This document shows, piece after piece, positions 1 through 9,541 of a DNA stretch of 64,000 nt; position 1 is the first letter of the stretch, and each line of letters begins with the position of its first letter. The position numbers were made by a program, and so were the translations under genes. Source of the DNA: Planktothrix sp. PCC 11201 (GTDB lineage Bacteria > Cyanobacteriota > Cyanobacteriia > Cyanobacteriales > Microcoleaceae); contig NZ_LT797700.1 of the NCBI RefSeq assembly GCF_900009135.1, positions 49,019 through 113,018 on the forward strand, read 5' to 3'. The notes under the pieces are model-generated. The model had not been told where the DNA came from. It searched no databases and saw nothing but the letters and a program-made list of their open reading frames with translations.

Positions 1-291
1 GAAAAATACTTTGAATTTGTTTTAGTCCTATTATTCTGTACTGGAATAGCCTTTCAAATTCCCGTCATTCAAGCCATATTAGGCGGGTTAAAAATTGTAT
101 CTTCCCAGACAATGTTATCCGGTTGGCGATATGTTATTTTAGGAGGAGCCGTATTAGGGGCTGTGTTAACCCCATCCACTGACCCCCTCACCCAAAGTTT
201 ATTAGCTGGGGCTATATTAGGGCTTTATTTTGGCGGAATTGGCATTGTCAAAATGATTGAAAATACCTCAGAACATTCTCAAGATCAATAA
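1..291 (+). CDS. tatC: Sec-independent protein translocase TatC, C-terminal 96 residues
   Basis: The 5' end lies outside the window and the reading frame is open from base 1 to TAA at 289-291. TatC is the core receptor of the twin-arginine system, which moves folded proteins across the cytoplasmic and thylakoid membranes. The fragment shows the C-terminal TatC pattern: a hydrophobic helix with FQIP, an amphipathic stretch, [20 protein letters not shown] (the conserved R-Y...LTP-DP region), and a last hydrophobic helix. The tail is short and polar. The match is by pattern to the family. Only about a third of the usual protein is present, so the start and the N-terminal helices cannot be judged. 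Confidence 0.85.
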   Translation, partial: EKYFEFVLVLLFCTGIAFQIPVIQAILGGLKIVSSQTMLSGWRYVILGGAVLGAVLTPSTDPLTQSLLAGAILGLYFGGIGIVKMIENTSEHSQDQ

Positions 292-300
292 AAAATAAAG

Positions 301-333
301 CCCTATTACCTATTCCCTGTTCCCTGTTCCCTC
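301..333. repeat. Heptanucleotide tandem repeat (CCCTGTT/CCCTATT type)
   Basis: A short run of imperfect 7-base units (CCCTATTA, CCTATTC, CCTGTTC, CCTGTTC) fills the gap between the stop of tatC and the convergent stop at 334. It resembles the short tandem repeats known from filamentous cyanobacteria. Related runs occur at 3947-3960, 59818-59848, 60831-60857 and 62294-62340. Confidence 0.6.
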
Positions 334-1698
334 TTATAAAGATTGACAAAGAGCAGCTTTCCGAGAGTCAAATAACTGAACAATTCCATCAGTAACAGCT
401 TTTTTGACATCCGTATCAAAACCTGCCAAAAATTCTTCATGACCAATTTTATCTTGGAAAAATTCCTGGGCGCGGTTGCGTTGATGGATAATTTCATCAA
501 ACCCTAAACATTTGACCATATAAGTTGTTAATGGAGAATTTTTAATATCATAGGATGAACTTTGGGTGCGTCCTTCATCTAATAATGTTAAAACCAGTTT
601 TTCTAAGTCCGTTGTCGGTTGGTGGGGGTGGGGAATGGGGGGCAGAAAATCCACTAAAGAAACCGCAGAAAATCCTTCTGAGGGCATTTCACCCATTAAA
701 GTTGAAACCGGAATTACCCGGCCAAATCGTAAAGATAACGCCTCTAAAAAAGCAATCGTAAACAACTTACTGACCAAATAAAGTCGCCCTACCTCAATAT
801 TTTTTCTCGCCATCGCGACTAGATTGTTATAGGTGGCATCATCAGGATAGCCTTTAAACTGATGAAAAATAATTTCGGGTTTAATAAAATTCATAAACCC
901 TTCCATTTTTTGCAAAGCTGTCCGATACTGATTAATGGTATAGGAACTGGAATTTTTGAGATAATGATTCGTTTCCGGTAATAAATTCCAGGTATTGTCT
1001 AAAAATTTTGCCGCACTCTCATGGGCAAAACTTCCCACATCCCGATTAGAAAGTCTCACAGAACGTTTAATAGTTTCAATTAACTGATCATCGGTTAATT
1101 TTAAATTAAACCGTTCACAAACATCCTGTAACCGTCCATATAAAATATCACTATTACTTCCCAATTCTGTTTTTGTTCTAAAGGGAATAGTCGCTTCAAT
1201 ACAAGCTACTACTTGTACTAATAATTCTAAAGATAACAAATCTTCTAATACTTTACTAGCAACTAATGCACTTAAAAACTCATTCTGTCCCGTCATGGGG
1301 GATAGAGTTTGACCTGGAGCAAAATCAAAGATTTGTCTGACCATTTCAAAGATCTGATCCTGGGGTAATTCCTCAGCATCACGGATAACTAAATGTACTC
1401 CCACTTGTCGCACAAAAGGAGCAATATAATAGGTCAAATTAAAATTAACACTCTGATCCACCTGCACATAGACAACATCATGAAACAAGGCGGCTAAAAC
1501 TTCAATCGGGTCATCTTCCCCCCCCACCTCAAAAATATGATTCGGGGTGTGAAAATAGCGCCAAGGCCCGGTCATTGTTTGTACAATCAGTTCTGCTATT
1601 TTAGGCAGTTCTGTATAATCCATCTCAATTTTGAGCTTCTGCATCGCCCAAATTAGCTTTTCTAAGCACTGTTTGTTGTAATCGGTGTTCATACCCAT
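334..1698 (-). CDS. HD-domain protein, putative metal-dependent phosphohydrolase
   Basis: A protein of about 454 residues. Near the N-terminus it has FHTPNHI (His50, His54) and then LAALFHDVVY with the His-Asp pair at 73-74. This is the HD-superfamily metal-binding pattern, so hydrolysis of a phosphate ester or nucleotide is likely, but the substrate is unknown. The remaining 350 residues are helical with no motif I recognise. Three starts are possible: TTG at 1707, ATG at 1698 and ATG at 1692. I chose 1698 because ATG is preferred and an AAGG lies upstream. The gene is convergent with tatC. Family membership is clear and the function is open. Confidence 0.7.
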   Translation of the reverse strand: MGMNTDYNKQCLEKLIWAMQKLKIEMDYTELPKIAELIVQTMTGPWRYFHTPNHIFEVGGEDDPIEVLAALFHDVVYVQVDQSVNFNLTYYIAPFVRQVGVHLVIRDAEELPQDQIFEMVRQIFDFAPGQTLSPMTGQNEFLSALVASKVLEDLLSLELLVQVVACIEATIPFRTKTELGSNSDILYGRLQDVCERFNLKLTDDQLIETIKRSVRLSNRDVGSFAHESAAKFLDNTWNLLPETNHYLKNSSSYTINQYRTALQKMEGFMNFIKPEIIFHQFKGYPDDATYNNLVAMARKNIEVGRLYLVSKLFTIAFLEALSLRFGRVIPVSTLMGEMPSEGFSAVSLVDFLPPIPHPHQPTTDLEKLVLTLLDEGRTQSSSYDIKNSPLTTYMVKCLGFDEIIHQRNRAQEFFQDKIGHEEFLAGFDTDVKKAVTDGIVQLFDSRKAALCQSL

Positions 1699-1910
1699 TT
1701 TTACCAATAAACCTTATATACTGAACTTAAATTATTGATATCTTATTATGGCTTTAGTTTTATGGGGAGTAGTTGGTTAACCCCCTATATTCGGATTTCA
1801 AATCAGTTTAATGTGAATCAACCCCAAATTTTACATCCTCTATTCCAGAATAGCAAACCATCGGAGTTTGAGACCGACACGTTTACCCCATTACCTCCCA
1901 AACCGAATCA

Positions 1911-2273
1911 CCAGGTGAGGGCTATATTGCCCGATATTTAGGGGATGGGATCTTAATCTATTTTGGTTATCCCATCGCCCATGAAGATGATGCTCAACGG
2001 GTTCTGATGGTCGCATTAGTGATTATTGCAGCGATGGCAGCCCTCAAAACCTACAATATGTAGAAGCCACGATCGCGATTTCCCAAGAACAAAACTTTGA
2101 ATTTTGGCTGGTTCATGGTAGAATGCGGAGAGGCTGGGTATTAGTTGAACGCAAAACTCTATCGTTTATGCGGAAAACTGAATCTGAAAGTCACTCAAAG
2201 TTTAGAAGCAGCAAAACTTGATTTTCAAAAAGCGATTATTATTGCCCAAAAACAACAGGATAAAGTGTTATAA
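1911..2273 (+). pseudogene. Remnant of a class III nucleotide cyclase/ATPase-type protein
   Basis: Three pieces of a known protein type lie in different frames. Bases 1911-2063 encode [20 protein letters not shown] followed by AHEDDAQR, the catalytic-domain signature of the class III adenylate/guanylate cyclase-like proteins that carry ATPase and TPR regions. Bases 2063-2155 encode SQEQNFEFWLVHGRMRRGW, matching a late TPR segment of the same family. Bases about 2175-2273 encode LEAAKLDFQKAIIIAQKQQD, matching the C-terminal end. Most of the gene (ATPase and most TPRs) is missing and the frame changes at each junction. It is a deletion-scarred relic and not expressed as one protein. Confidence 0.75.
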
Positions 2274-2318
2274 TTGGGAGAAAAAAAGAATCACAAATTA
2301 TGCTAATAAAATAGGGAA

Positions 2319-3200
2319 ATGAAAACAGCATTTTTAGGTTTAGGAGTGATGGGTGGTTTCATGGGCGCCAACCTCGCAGCATCAGGATATTCTGTTAAGG
2401 CTTGGAATCGAACGAGCGATCGCCATGGTGTTAAAATAGCATCCGAAGCGGGTGCTAATATTGTTTTTTCTATTCAAGAAGCCGTTACGGATGTTGATAT
2501 TATTTTTACCTGTGTTGGCGATATTCCTGACGTTGAAGCAGTGATATTAGGCGAAAAAGGTGTGATTCATTTTGCCAAATCCGGGGCAATTGTGATTGAT
2601 TTTAGTACCATTGGTTCAGAAGCCGCCCGCCGCATTTCTCAACAGCTTGAATCCCATCAAATTAAATTCTTAGATGCTCCGGTTTCTGGGGGTGATATTG
2701 GAGCGAAAAACGGCACATTAACCATTATGGTCGGAGGGGATAAAAATACCTTTGAAACGGTAAAACCCCTGTTAGAAACCATGGGAAAAACAATTCGTTA
2801 TTGTGGCAAAGTGGGGAGTGGTCAAGCCGTCAAATTATGTAATCAAGTTTTAGCTTCTTTAAATATGGTGGGTATTTGTGAAGCCCTATTATTAGCCGAA
2901 AAACAAGGAATTGATCCAAATTTAGTGGTTGAAATTTGTAGTACCGGAGCCGCCGGGTCTTGGGCTTTATCAAATTTAGGATCAAAAGTCGCTAATAGTG
3001 ATTTTGCACCGGGTTTTATGATTAAACATATCCTCAAAGACCTCAGAATTGTTCAAGAAACTCTCAATTCCGATCCCACTTTACCTGGTACTGAATTAGC
3101 AGATCATCTATTTAAAATTGTCCAAAAATTAGACCAAGGATTGGGGGAAAATCAAGGGACACAGGCGATGATTCGAGCCTATAAAGAAGCCGATAGTTAA
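2319..3200 (+). CDS. 3-hydroxyisobutyrate dehydrogenase family NAD(P)-dependent reductase
   Basis: A 293-residue protein of normal family length. The N-terminus has the Rossmann pattern FLGLGVMGGFMGANLAASG and then WNRT, typical of the beta-hydroxyacid dehydrogenase family. DAPVSGGDIGAKNGTL (near residue 125) is the substrate-binding signature, and GSGQAVKLCNQ (near 170) carries the catalytic lysine in the G-x-G-x3-K-x2-N pattern. Members reduce or oxidise small beta-hydroxyacids such as 3-hydroxyisobutyrate, glyoxylate or succinic semialdehyde. The sequence alone does not tell which. The C-terminal helical domain is complete. No good ribosome binding site precedes the ATG. It stands alone, downstream of the cyclase remnant. 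Confidence 0.85.
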   Translation: MKTAFLGLGVMGGFMGANLAASGYSVKAWNRTSDRHGVKIASEAGANIVFSIQEAVTDVDIIFTCVGDIPDVEAVILGEKGVIHFAKSGAIVIDFSTIGSEAARRISQQLESHQIKFLDAPVSGGDIGAKNGTLTIMVGGDKNTFETVKPLLETMGKTIRYCGKVGSGQAVKLCNQVLASLNMVGICEALLLAEKQGIDPNLVVEICSTGAAGSWALSNLGSKVANSDFAPGFMIKHILKDLRIVQETLNSDPTLPGTELADHLFKIVQKLDQGLGENQGTQAMIRAYKEADS

Positions 3201-3240
3201 AGGTGATTTAATTGACAAAACTGAATCTTCTATTGACTCC

Positions 3241-3536
3241 CTAATTCTCGGGCATAATTAACTGTAAGGGGTAAATTTCTACCTGGGTTAATACTTCAGA
3301 AATAACTGAATTCTTAAAATCCCTTCCACCGATGATAGGAATTCCCGCTTCTTCTAGGGTTTCCCGTTGGGCCGCCGCCGCCGTAAAGGTTTCATCCGGT
3401 TCCACTCGTCCCCCTGGAAAATACCAGGGACTGTTTCTCGTGACCTCCTGAATCAATAAAAAGCGGTTGTCAGAACGCACAACAACCACAACAAACAACT
3501 CTGTTGAGATAGGATCACGAAAGGATCACGAAGCAT
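3241..3536 (-). pseudogene. Inactivated Nudix hydrolase
   Basis: The readable frame (3498-3241) gives LFVVVVVRSDNRFLLIQE followed by WYFPGGRVEPDE and RETLEEAG, clearly a Nudix fold. Three defects stand out. An ATG at 3536-3534 is out of frame because an 11-base unit (AGGATCACGAA on the + strand) is duplicated in tandem at 3511-3532; removing one copy restores an in-frame MLRDPISTELFVV start. The Nudix box has eight residues instead of seven between the first Glu and the RE pair, within a run of four GCC triplets, which looks like a slipped extra alanine codon. The protein stops after about 85 residues where members usually have about 140. A residual product from the TTG at 3498 cannot be excluded, but activity is unlikely. 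Confidence 0.7.
3511..3532. repeat. 11-bp perfect tandem duplication
   Basis: AGGATCACGAA occurs twice with no gap. Eleven is not a multiple of three, so the duplication shifts the frame between the ATG at 3536-3534 and the Nudix domain. Confidence 0.85.
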
Positions 3537-3678
3537 AAGCAATAAAGGCTTAAAATCAATTCTCTTTATTCTGACTCACATTGAGAATCAATACCAAGAG
3601 CAGAATGACTGAAAGGCTTATATATTAATGGTTTTAGAGAATTTTTCAAGAATGCTGAAAAATTTTTGGTAAAAACCC

Positions 3679-3709
3679 TTGACAAATACCAGGTAGGTGA
3701 TGCTAATAT
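3679..3709 (+). promoter_or_regulatory. Candidate sigma-70-type promoter of tRNA-Gln
   Basis: TTGACA at 3679-3684 is a perfect -35 element. TAATAT at 3704-3709 (spacer 19), or the overlapping GCTAAT (spacer 17), could serve as -10. Either places the start about 10-15 bases before the mature tRNA. Confidence 0.55.
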
Positions 3710-3726
3710 TAATAACTGTGAAGCAA

Positions 3727-3798
3727 TGGGGCGTCGCCAAGTGGTAAGGCATCGGGTTTTGGTCCCGACATCCAGAGGTTCGAATCCTTTCGCCCCAG
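3727..3798 (+). tRNA. tRNA-Gln (anticodon UUG)
   Basis: A complete 72-base cloverleaf is visible. The acceptor stem is TGGGGCG paired with CGCCCCA, with discriminator G. There is a short D arm, and the anticodon stem TCGGG/CCCGA has loop TTTTGGT, giving anticodon TTG. The T arm contains the GGTTCGAATCC-type sequence. CCA is not encoded. A TTGACA promoter lies just upstream. Confidence 0.95.
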
Positions 3799-3949
3799 TT
3801 ATAAATATTATATCTGCAAAAAAGCCCTAGACAATATCTGTCTAAGGTTTCTTTGTATCAGTTTATTCCCCATTCCCGATCAAGAATTTCAGAGGATGAC
3901 ACAGATTAAAATCAGTGAAATCCGCGTAATCCTCTTAAATCCGCGATCC

Positions 3950-4630
3950 CTATTCCCTATTATCCACTTGATTTTTTAATAGATTTTGAGTCATGGTGGC
4001 TAACTTTTCCAAACTTTCTTCTAATTCCGTGGCTCGTTTTTTGGAATTTAGTTTTCGTTTTAGGGCTGCTCGGGCTAAATCTTCTCGATTTCGTTTTAAG
4101 GCTTCCATCGCCACTTGCTGCCAAGAATTCATTTCAGCTAGGGCTTGTTTATACTGAGGATGAACGTCATCCCAAGCCACCCGAATTTCCCCTAAAGCTC
4201 GATTTAAAAGTTGGTTAGCATCCTGGGGTTGACCGCCCATAATAGCTTGTTTTAGAGGCTCAGATAAGGTATCAATATTAATATCACGAAGCAGGGGAAT
4301 AAAATTCTCAATCTGTTGACTTTTACTCTCCCCAGTCACGCACCATGTGGCAAAATGTTCACAATTATTAAACAATAGATTATATTGATTTTCTCCTAAA
4401 CGACTTTCGGCCCGGTTAATCACAGTCTCTGCAATATAACGAATGGGATACTGTCGGATATGAATTTTTTGACCTTTGGAAAAAACTTCTATGGAAGTTC
4501 GTTCGATAATTTCACTGGGTTTGCGATAATGAATTGCGGTACCATCACCACAATCAATACCATGGTGTTCATATAAACCCTCTAGGTTCCAAAATTCCCG
4601 AAAAATATAGATTTGGTCGCCTCTTGCCAT
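3950..4630 (-). CDS. LRAT/NC-domain protein (NlpC/P60 superfamily)
   Basis: A 226-residue protein. The N-terminal 100 residues contain EHHGIDCGDGTAIHY (His22/His23 and His34) and FNNCEHFATWC (Cys90). This is the His...Cys arrangement of LRAT-like (NC) domains, the permuted papain-like fold that includes acyltransferases and phospholipases. The catalytic cysteine sits in NCEHF as expected. The C-terminal half is charged, helical and rich in Lys/Arg/Glu, probably a coiled coil that holds partners or membranes. No signal peptide is visible. Bacterial LRAT proteins are mostly uncharacterised, so an acyltransferase or lipase role is inference. It lies 72 bases downstream (in transcription) of the GGDEF-EAL gene and could be co-transcribed with it. 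Confidence 0.75.
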   Translation of the reverse strand: MARGDQIYIFREFWNLEGLYEHHGIDCGDGTAIHYRKPSEIIERTSIEVFSKGQKIHIRQYPIRYIAETVINRAESRLGENQYNLLFNNCEHFATWCVTGESKSQQIENFIPLLRDINIDTLSEPLKQAIMGGQPQDANQLLNRALGEIRVAWDDVHPQYKQALAEMNSWQQVAMEALKRNREDLARAALKRKLNSKKRATELEESLEKLATMTQNLLKNQVDNRE

Positions 4631-4702
4631 AAAATGTTTAATGATTACTCCGCTTCCTCTTTTATCTTAACGGTTTTGATGGGAACATCTAGGGCGGTTA
4701 TT

Positions 4703-6586
4703 TCAACAATTTTGGTTAATAAAATTCATCACCTCTGTGGGGTTTAGGGGAGGCGAGAATAAATAGCCCTGTCCAAAGTCACAGCCCAGTTGCTCAAAAA
4801 TTTCAACTTGTTGGGAGGTTTCAATTCCCTCTGCTACAACTTTTAAGCCCAAACTATGAGCCAAATTAATAATAGTTTTAGCAATCTCAAAATCCTTATT
4901 GTCAATTTCGATATTTTGAACAAAAGAACGATCTATTTTCAAGGTGTCTACGGGCAACTTTTGTAAATAGCTTAGAGAAGAATATCCCGTGCCAAAATCA
5001 TCAATTAATAATCTAATTTTCAAAGATTTTAACTTTTCTAATAATCCGGTTGCATGGTTTATGTTCTCCATCAAACTACTCTCTGTAATTTCTAATTTTA
5101 GACTAAAAGGAGGAAGTTCTAAAGAATCTAAAACCCGTTTAACTTCCTGAATTAAACTCGGATGTCTTAACTGAATTTCCGAAAGATTAACACTCACATA
5201 TAAATCAGGAAACTGGGTTTGCCATTCTAATAAATGTTGACAGGCTTGGGATAAAACCCATTGTCCCATCGAAACAATTAATCCCGCTTTTTCGGCTAAA
5301 TTAATTAACTGAACTGGAGATACAAACCCACGGTCGGGATGATACCAACGCACTAAGGCTTCAAAACCCACCACTTTTTGAGTTTCTAGGGAGACAATGG
5401 GTTGATAATTTAAACTCAGTTGTTGACGTTCAATTGCCCGTTGTAAATCCGCTTCTAATTGCAGATGTTCAGCCATAACTGTTGCCATATTTGGTTCATA
5501 AAATACCGTTGCTCCTCGTCCTTTTTGTTTAGCATAATACATGGCAGTGTCGGCAGCTTGAAGATAATCTTCTGGACGTTGACTCTGGAAATCATCTAAA
5601 ACAACACCAATACTGGTAGCTGATGAAATCGTCACCGTATCCAACCGAAAGGGAAAATCTAAAGCAGCATGAATGCGTTCAATTTTTTCGGTTAAAATAT
5701 TACAATTGCTAATATCAGTAAATAAAATTGCAAATTCATCGGTTCCGACTCGGGCAACGATATCGCGGTGACTAACAAAGGTTTTCAGACGCTCGGCAAC
5801 GGCAATTAGGAGTTGTTCTGCCAAGGCATGACCAAAGGCATATTTTAGAGGCTTAAATCGATCAATATCTAAGGATAAAACTGCAAAATTATTAGATTTT
5901 TTAAATGGGTGATTAATCGCAACTTGTAGGCGATCTAATAATAAACTACGATTGGCTAATCCGGTGAGTAAATCACTAAAGGCATAGTGTTCTAATTCGG
6001 CTTTAGTTTTGAGCCGTTCTGTAACATCTTGAGCGAGAATGACTTCAGCAAATTGCCCTTTCCATTCTAAAGTATGACCTGTTACTTCTACGCTGATTAA
6101 TGTGCCATCTTTTTTGTGATGTCGCCAAAGTCCCACTCGATTCAATCCTATCTGAATTTTAGATAGACTTTCTAAGAGTCGGGGAATTTCTTCAGGAGGT
6201 CGAATTTCTGTAATTTTCATCGAGAGAAATTCGGCCTCTGAATAGCCATAATGTTGAATTGCAGCTTCATTAACCGCTAGAAAGTTAAGGGTTTTGAGAT
6301 CATAAACCCACATCGGTTGAGGATGGGCACAAAACAAACTTCGATATCTCTGTTCGGACTTTTCTAAATGATGAGTTCCTAACCGGATGAGAAAGTAGAG
6401 CAGGGTGCTTGTGATTGCAATAAAAAGTCCTCCTTTTATGCTATGAATCAGAGTTGAAAATGGGGAATTAGGCACGAGGAAATACAGGAGTTGATCGGAT
6501 GAAAACACCCAAATACTACTGATAAAGGCGTAAACACTAGCCAATTTCAGGGCTAGATTTTGGGATAAAATGCGATCGCGTGTCAC
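4703..6586 (-). CDS. Membrane PAS-GGDEF-EAL protein, probable cyclic-di-GMP phosphodiesterase
   Basis: 627 residues. Two hydrophobic segments (about 11-30 and 48-70) anchor it. A PAS domain follows (about 80-190), then GGDEF (about 205-365), then EAL (about 375-625). The GGDEF signature reads VGTDEF, and the usual N-D-x2-G-H-x2-G-D region is KYAFGHALAEQ, so several substrate residues are missing and cyclase activity is doubtful. The EAL half is intact: FEALVRW, VNLS, ITES, DDFGTGYSSL, a conserved Lys in LKIDRSF, EGIE and QGYLF. I infer a phosphodiesterase with a sensory PAS and a regulatory GGDEF. It is divergent from mutS. Confidence 0.88.
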   Translation of the reverse strand: MTRDRILSQNLALKLASVYAFISSIWVFSSDQLLYFLVPNSPFSTLIHSIKGGLFIAITSTLLYFLIRLGTHHLEKSEQRYRSLFCAHPQPMWVYDLKTLNFLAVNEAAIQHYGYSEAEFLSMKITEIRPPEEIPRLLESLSKIQIGLNRVGLWRHHKKDGTLISVEVTGHTLEWKGQFAEVILAQDVTERLKTKAELEHYAFSDLLTGLANRSLLLDRLQVAINHPFKKSNNFAVLSLDIDRFKPLKYAFGHALAEQLLIAVAERLKTFVSHRDIVARVGTDEFAILFTDISNCNILTEKIERIHAALDFPFRLDTVTISSATSIGVVLDDFQSQRPEDYLQAADTAMYYAKQKGRGATVFYEPNMATVMAEHLQLEADLQRAIERQQLSLNYQPIVSLETQKVVGFEALVRWYHPDRGFVSPVQLINLAEKAGLIVSMGQWVLSQACQHLLEWQTQFPDLYVSVNLSEIQLRHPSLIQEVKRVLDSLELPPFSLKLEITESSLMENINHATGLLEKLKSLKIRLLIDDFGTGYSSLSYLQKLPVDTLKIDRSFVQNIEIDNKDFEIAKTIINLAHSLGLKVVAEGIETSQQVEIFEQLGCDFGQGYLFSPPLNPTEVMNFINQNC

Positions 6587-6727
6587 TTTAAAAATACAGT
6601 CTGACGACTGTTATGGACTAAGATTTGCATGAATTAAAGTCTAAACTAAAGTGCTACCTATTGGCAGAAAGCCACTAAACGCGCTAAAGTCTTAAGGGTT
6701 AGTCTCGGCTTGCATCTTCAAAAAACT

Positions 6728-9391
6728 ATGAGCGTTCCCTCCAGTGCGTCCTCTGCCCCTTCAGTTCCCGAAAAGTCACTTCCGCCCAATGCAGACTATC
6801 GCCAGCTTGATCGGGAAAAGTTATCGGAAATGATGCACCGTTATATTGAAGTCAAAGAACAATATCCCCATGCCTTACTATTATTTCGGGTGGGGGATTT
6901 CTTTGAGTGTTTTTTCCAGGATGCTATTACAATAGCGCAAGAATTGGAATTAGTGCAAACGGCAAAACACGGAGGGAAAGAAATCGGGCGAGTTCCGATG
7001 ACGGGTGTTCCCCATCATGCAGTAGAACGCTATGCCACTATGCTATTAGAAAAAGGCTATGCGGTGGCGATTTGTGATCAAGTTGAAGATGCGGAAATTG
7101 CGGCTAGAGAAAAACGCCAAGTGCGTCGAGAAATTACCCGAATTTTAACCCCCGGAACTCTGACGGATGACGGAATGCTTAAAGGGCGTAAAAATAATTA
7201 TTTAGCCGCAGTTGTGATTGCTGGAGATCATTGGGGGTTAGCCTATTCTGATATTTCTACGGGGGAATTTTTAACCACCCAAGCGCAAAATTTAGAACAA
7301 CTGACCCAGGAGTTAATGCGTCTCCAACCGTCGGAAGTGTTGTTTCCAATTAATGCCCCGGATTTAGGAAAAATGCTCCGTCCTGGGGAAAAATCTAGTC
7401 AGTTACCCGATTGTTTACCCAATTGTTTTTGTTATTCCTTGCGATCGCAATTTCCCTTTAGTTTAAATGAAGCTAGAAATAAAATTTTAGAACAATTTCA
7501 ACTGCGTTCTTTAGAAGGTTTGGGCTGTGATCATTTACCCCTCGGAGTGCGCGCCGCCGGAGGATTATTAGATTATTTAGAAGATACTCAACGGCAAAAT
7601 CAAGTTCCCCTACAACGACTTCGTACCTATACCATTACCGATTATTTAATCCTAGATTATCAAAGTCGTCGCAATTTAGAAATTACCCAAACCGTTCGGG
7701 ATGGAACTTTACATGGTTCTTTATTGTGGGCTTTAGATAAAACTAGCACCGCCATGGGGGGGCGGGCGTTGCGTCGTTGGTTATTACAACCTTTATTAGA
7801 TCTGCGAGGAATTCGGGCGCGCCATGATACGATTCAAGAGTTAGTAGAAAATCATGAATTAAGGTTTCAATTGCAACAATTACTCCGACAAATTTATGAT
7901 TTAGAACGGTTAACTGGACGGGCAGGAAATGGCACGGCAAATGCTAGGGATTTAGTGGCTTTGGCCGATTCCTTGGCCAAATTACCGGAATTATCGGTTT
8001 TAGTCAGTCAAGGTCATTCTCCCTACTTAAAAGCCCTACAAACTGTTCCTCCCATCTTAGAAGAATTGGCCCATAAAATTCAATCCTATTTAGTAGATTC
8101 CCCGCCCCAACACTTGAAAGAGGGGGGAATTATTCGGTCGGGAATGGATGAACAATTAGACGCGCTGCGGGTATTAGCAGAAGCTGATCAACAATGGTTA
8201 GCAAACTTGGAAGTACAAGAACGGGAACGCACCGGAATTTCCACTTTAAAAGTAGGTTTTAATAAGGCTTTCGGTTATTATATTAGTATAACACGCTCTA
8301 AATTAGATCAAGCTCCTAATGATTATATTCGGAAACAAACCTTAACCAATGAAGAACGATTTATTACCCCGGAATTAAAGGAACGAGAAGCCAGAATTTT
8401 AACGGCAAAAGACGATTTAAACCAATTGGAATATGAGATTTTTCTGCGATTAAGATTAGAAGTCGGAGAACACTCAGAATTAATTAGAGATGTATCTCGG
8501 GCGGTGGCTGCAATTGATGTTTTATCGGGGTTAGCGGATATTGCAGTCTATCAAGGTTATTGTCGTCCTGAAATGGTAGAGAGTCGAGAAGTTAAAATTA
8601 TTGAAGGTCGCCATCCTGTGGTCGAAAAATCCTTACCGCCGGGGTTTTTTGTCCCGAATACGGCTCAGTTAGGAAGTCAAGAAGAAGGGTCAGAAACCCC
8701 AGGAGTTAAACCCTATGCTCACCCCGATTTAATTATTTTAACCGGGCCGAATGCCAGTGGCAAAAGTTGTTATTTACGGCAAGTCGGGTTAATTCAATTA
8801 TTAGCTCAAGTGGGGAGTTTTGTTCCCGCTAAATCCGCTAAATTAGGGGTTTGCGATCGCATTTTTACCCGGGTTGGGGCGGTGGATGATTTAGCCACAG
8901 GTCAATCTACTTTTATGGTAGAAATGAATGAAACTGCTAATATTTTAAATCATGCCACATCTAAATCCTTAGTATTATTAGATGAAATTGGTCGCGGGAC
9001 GGCTACCTTTGATGGGTTATCTATTGCTTGGTCAGTGGCGGAATATTTAGCTACAGAAATTCGATCTCGGACAATTTTTGCCACCCATTACCACGAATTA
9101 AATGAACTCGCTTCAATTATTCCCAATGTGGCAAACTATCAAGTTACAGTTAAAGAATTACCCGATAAAATTATATTTCTGCATCAAGTTCAACCCGGAG
9201 GAGCCGATAAATCCTATGGAATTGAAGCGGGGCGGTTAGCGGGTTTACCGGATGTGGTAATTCAACGGGCCAAACAAGTGATGCGTCAAATTGAAAAGCA
9301 TAGTAAAATTGCCATGGGATTGAGAAAGGGAATTAAAAAACAGGATAAAAAAGATGATTCTGTAGAACAGTTAGATATTTTTGAGGATTAA
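6728..9391 (+). CDS. mutS: DNA mismatch repair protein MutS
   Basis: 887 residues from the ATG at 6728; a TTG 18 bases upstream in the same frame is less likely. The mismatch-binding domain has [13 protein letters not shown] with the Phe-x-Glu-type motif. Connector, lever and clamp regions follow with [34 protein letters not shown] and [14 protein letters not shown]. The ATPase has Walker [15 protein letters not shown], Walker [17 protein letters not shown] and FATHYHEL. The length suits full-length bacterial MutS. It acts as a dimer that scans newly replicated DNA for mispairs. No mutL is nearby, which is usual in cyanobacteria. The N-terminal 30 residues are low-complexity Ser/Pro. Confidence 0.96.
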   Translation: MSVPSSASSAPSVPEKSLPPNADYRQLDREKLSEMMHRYIEVKEQYPHALLLFRVGDFFECFFQDAITIAQELELVQTAKHGGKEIGRVPMTGVPHHAVERYATMLLEKGYAVAICDQVEDAEIAAREKRQVRREITRILTPGTLTDDGMLKGRKNNYLAAVVIAGDHWGLAYSDISTGEFLTTQAQNLEQLTQELMRLQPSEVLFPINAPDLGKMLRPGEKSSQLPDCLPNCFCYSLRSQFPFSLNEARNKILEQFQLRSLEGLGCDHLPLGVRAAGGLLDYLEDTQRQNQVPLQRLRTYTITDYLILDYQSRRNLEITQTVRDGTLHGSLLWALDKTSTAMGGRALRRWLLQPLLDLRGIRARHDTIQELVENHELRFQLQQLLRQIYDLERLTGRAGNGTANARDLVALADSLAKLPELSVLVSQGHSPYLKALQTVPPILEELAHKIQSYLVDSPPQHLKEGGIIRSGMDEQLDALRVLAEADQQWLANLEVQERERTGISTLKVGFNKAFGYYISITRSKLDQAPNDYIRKQTLTNEERFITPELKEREARILTAKDDLNQLEYEIFLRLRLEVGEHSELIRDVSRAVAAIDVLSGLADIAVYQGYCRPEMVESREVKIIEGRHPVVEKSLPPGFFVPNTAQLGSQEEGSETPGVKPYAHPDLIILTGPNASGKSCYLRQVGLIQLLAQVGSFVPAKSAKLGVCDRIFTRVGAVDDLATGQSTFMVEMNETANILNHATSKSLVLLDEIGRGTATFDGLSIAWSVAEYLATEIRSRTIFATHYHELNELASIIPNVANYQVTVKELPDKIIFLHQVQPGGADKSYGIEAGRLAGLPDVVIQRAKQVMRQIEKHSKIAMGLRKGIKKQDKKDDSVEQLDIFED

Positions 9392-9403
9392 TTTCAAAAA
9401 TAG

Positions 9404-9495
9404 TTTATAATAGGGTTAGGCTGTTAGGTATTTGAATCGAATTGCCCTAACGTTCTCAAGGGTTATCGGATGAAAAACTACAAAGCAACAGCCTA
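9404..9495 (+). promoter_or_regulatory. Candidate promoter and structured RNA leader
   Basis: TATAAT stands at 9406-9411. TAGGCTGTT at 9417-9425, close to where transcription would begin, pairs perfectly with AACAGCCTA at 9487-9495. This 9-base-pair stem encloses about 60 bases that contain smaller pairings (CCCT/AGGG near 9445-9472). A well-placed -35 is not obvious (TTGAGG at 9381, spacer 19). It matches no riboswitch class I recognise and could be a leader of the SH3 gene or a small RNA. Confidence 0.4.
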
Positions 9496-9541
9496 GGGGT
9501 GCAACTTTAATCGATAAATTAAATTGAGGCATAGAAACCCT

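Noticed and set aside
1735..1941. 68-codon + strand frame MISYYGFSFMGSSW
   Set aside because: Its last part overlaps the cyclase remnant in another frame and the rest has no domain. It is a by-product of the decayed region.
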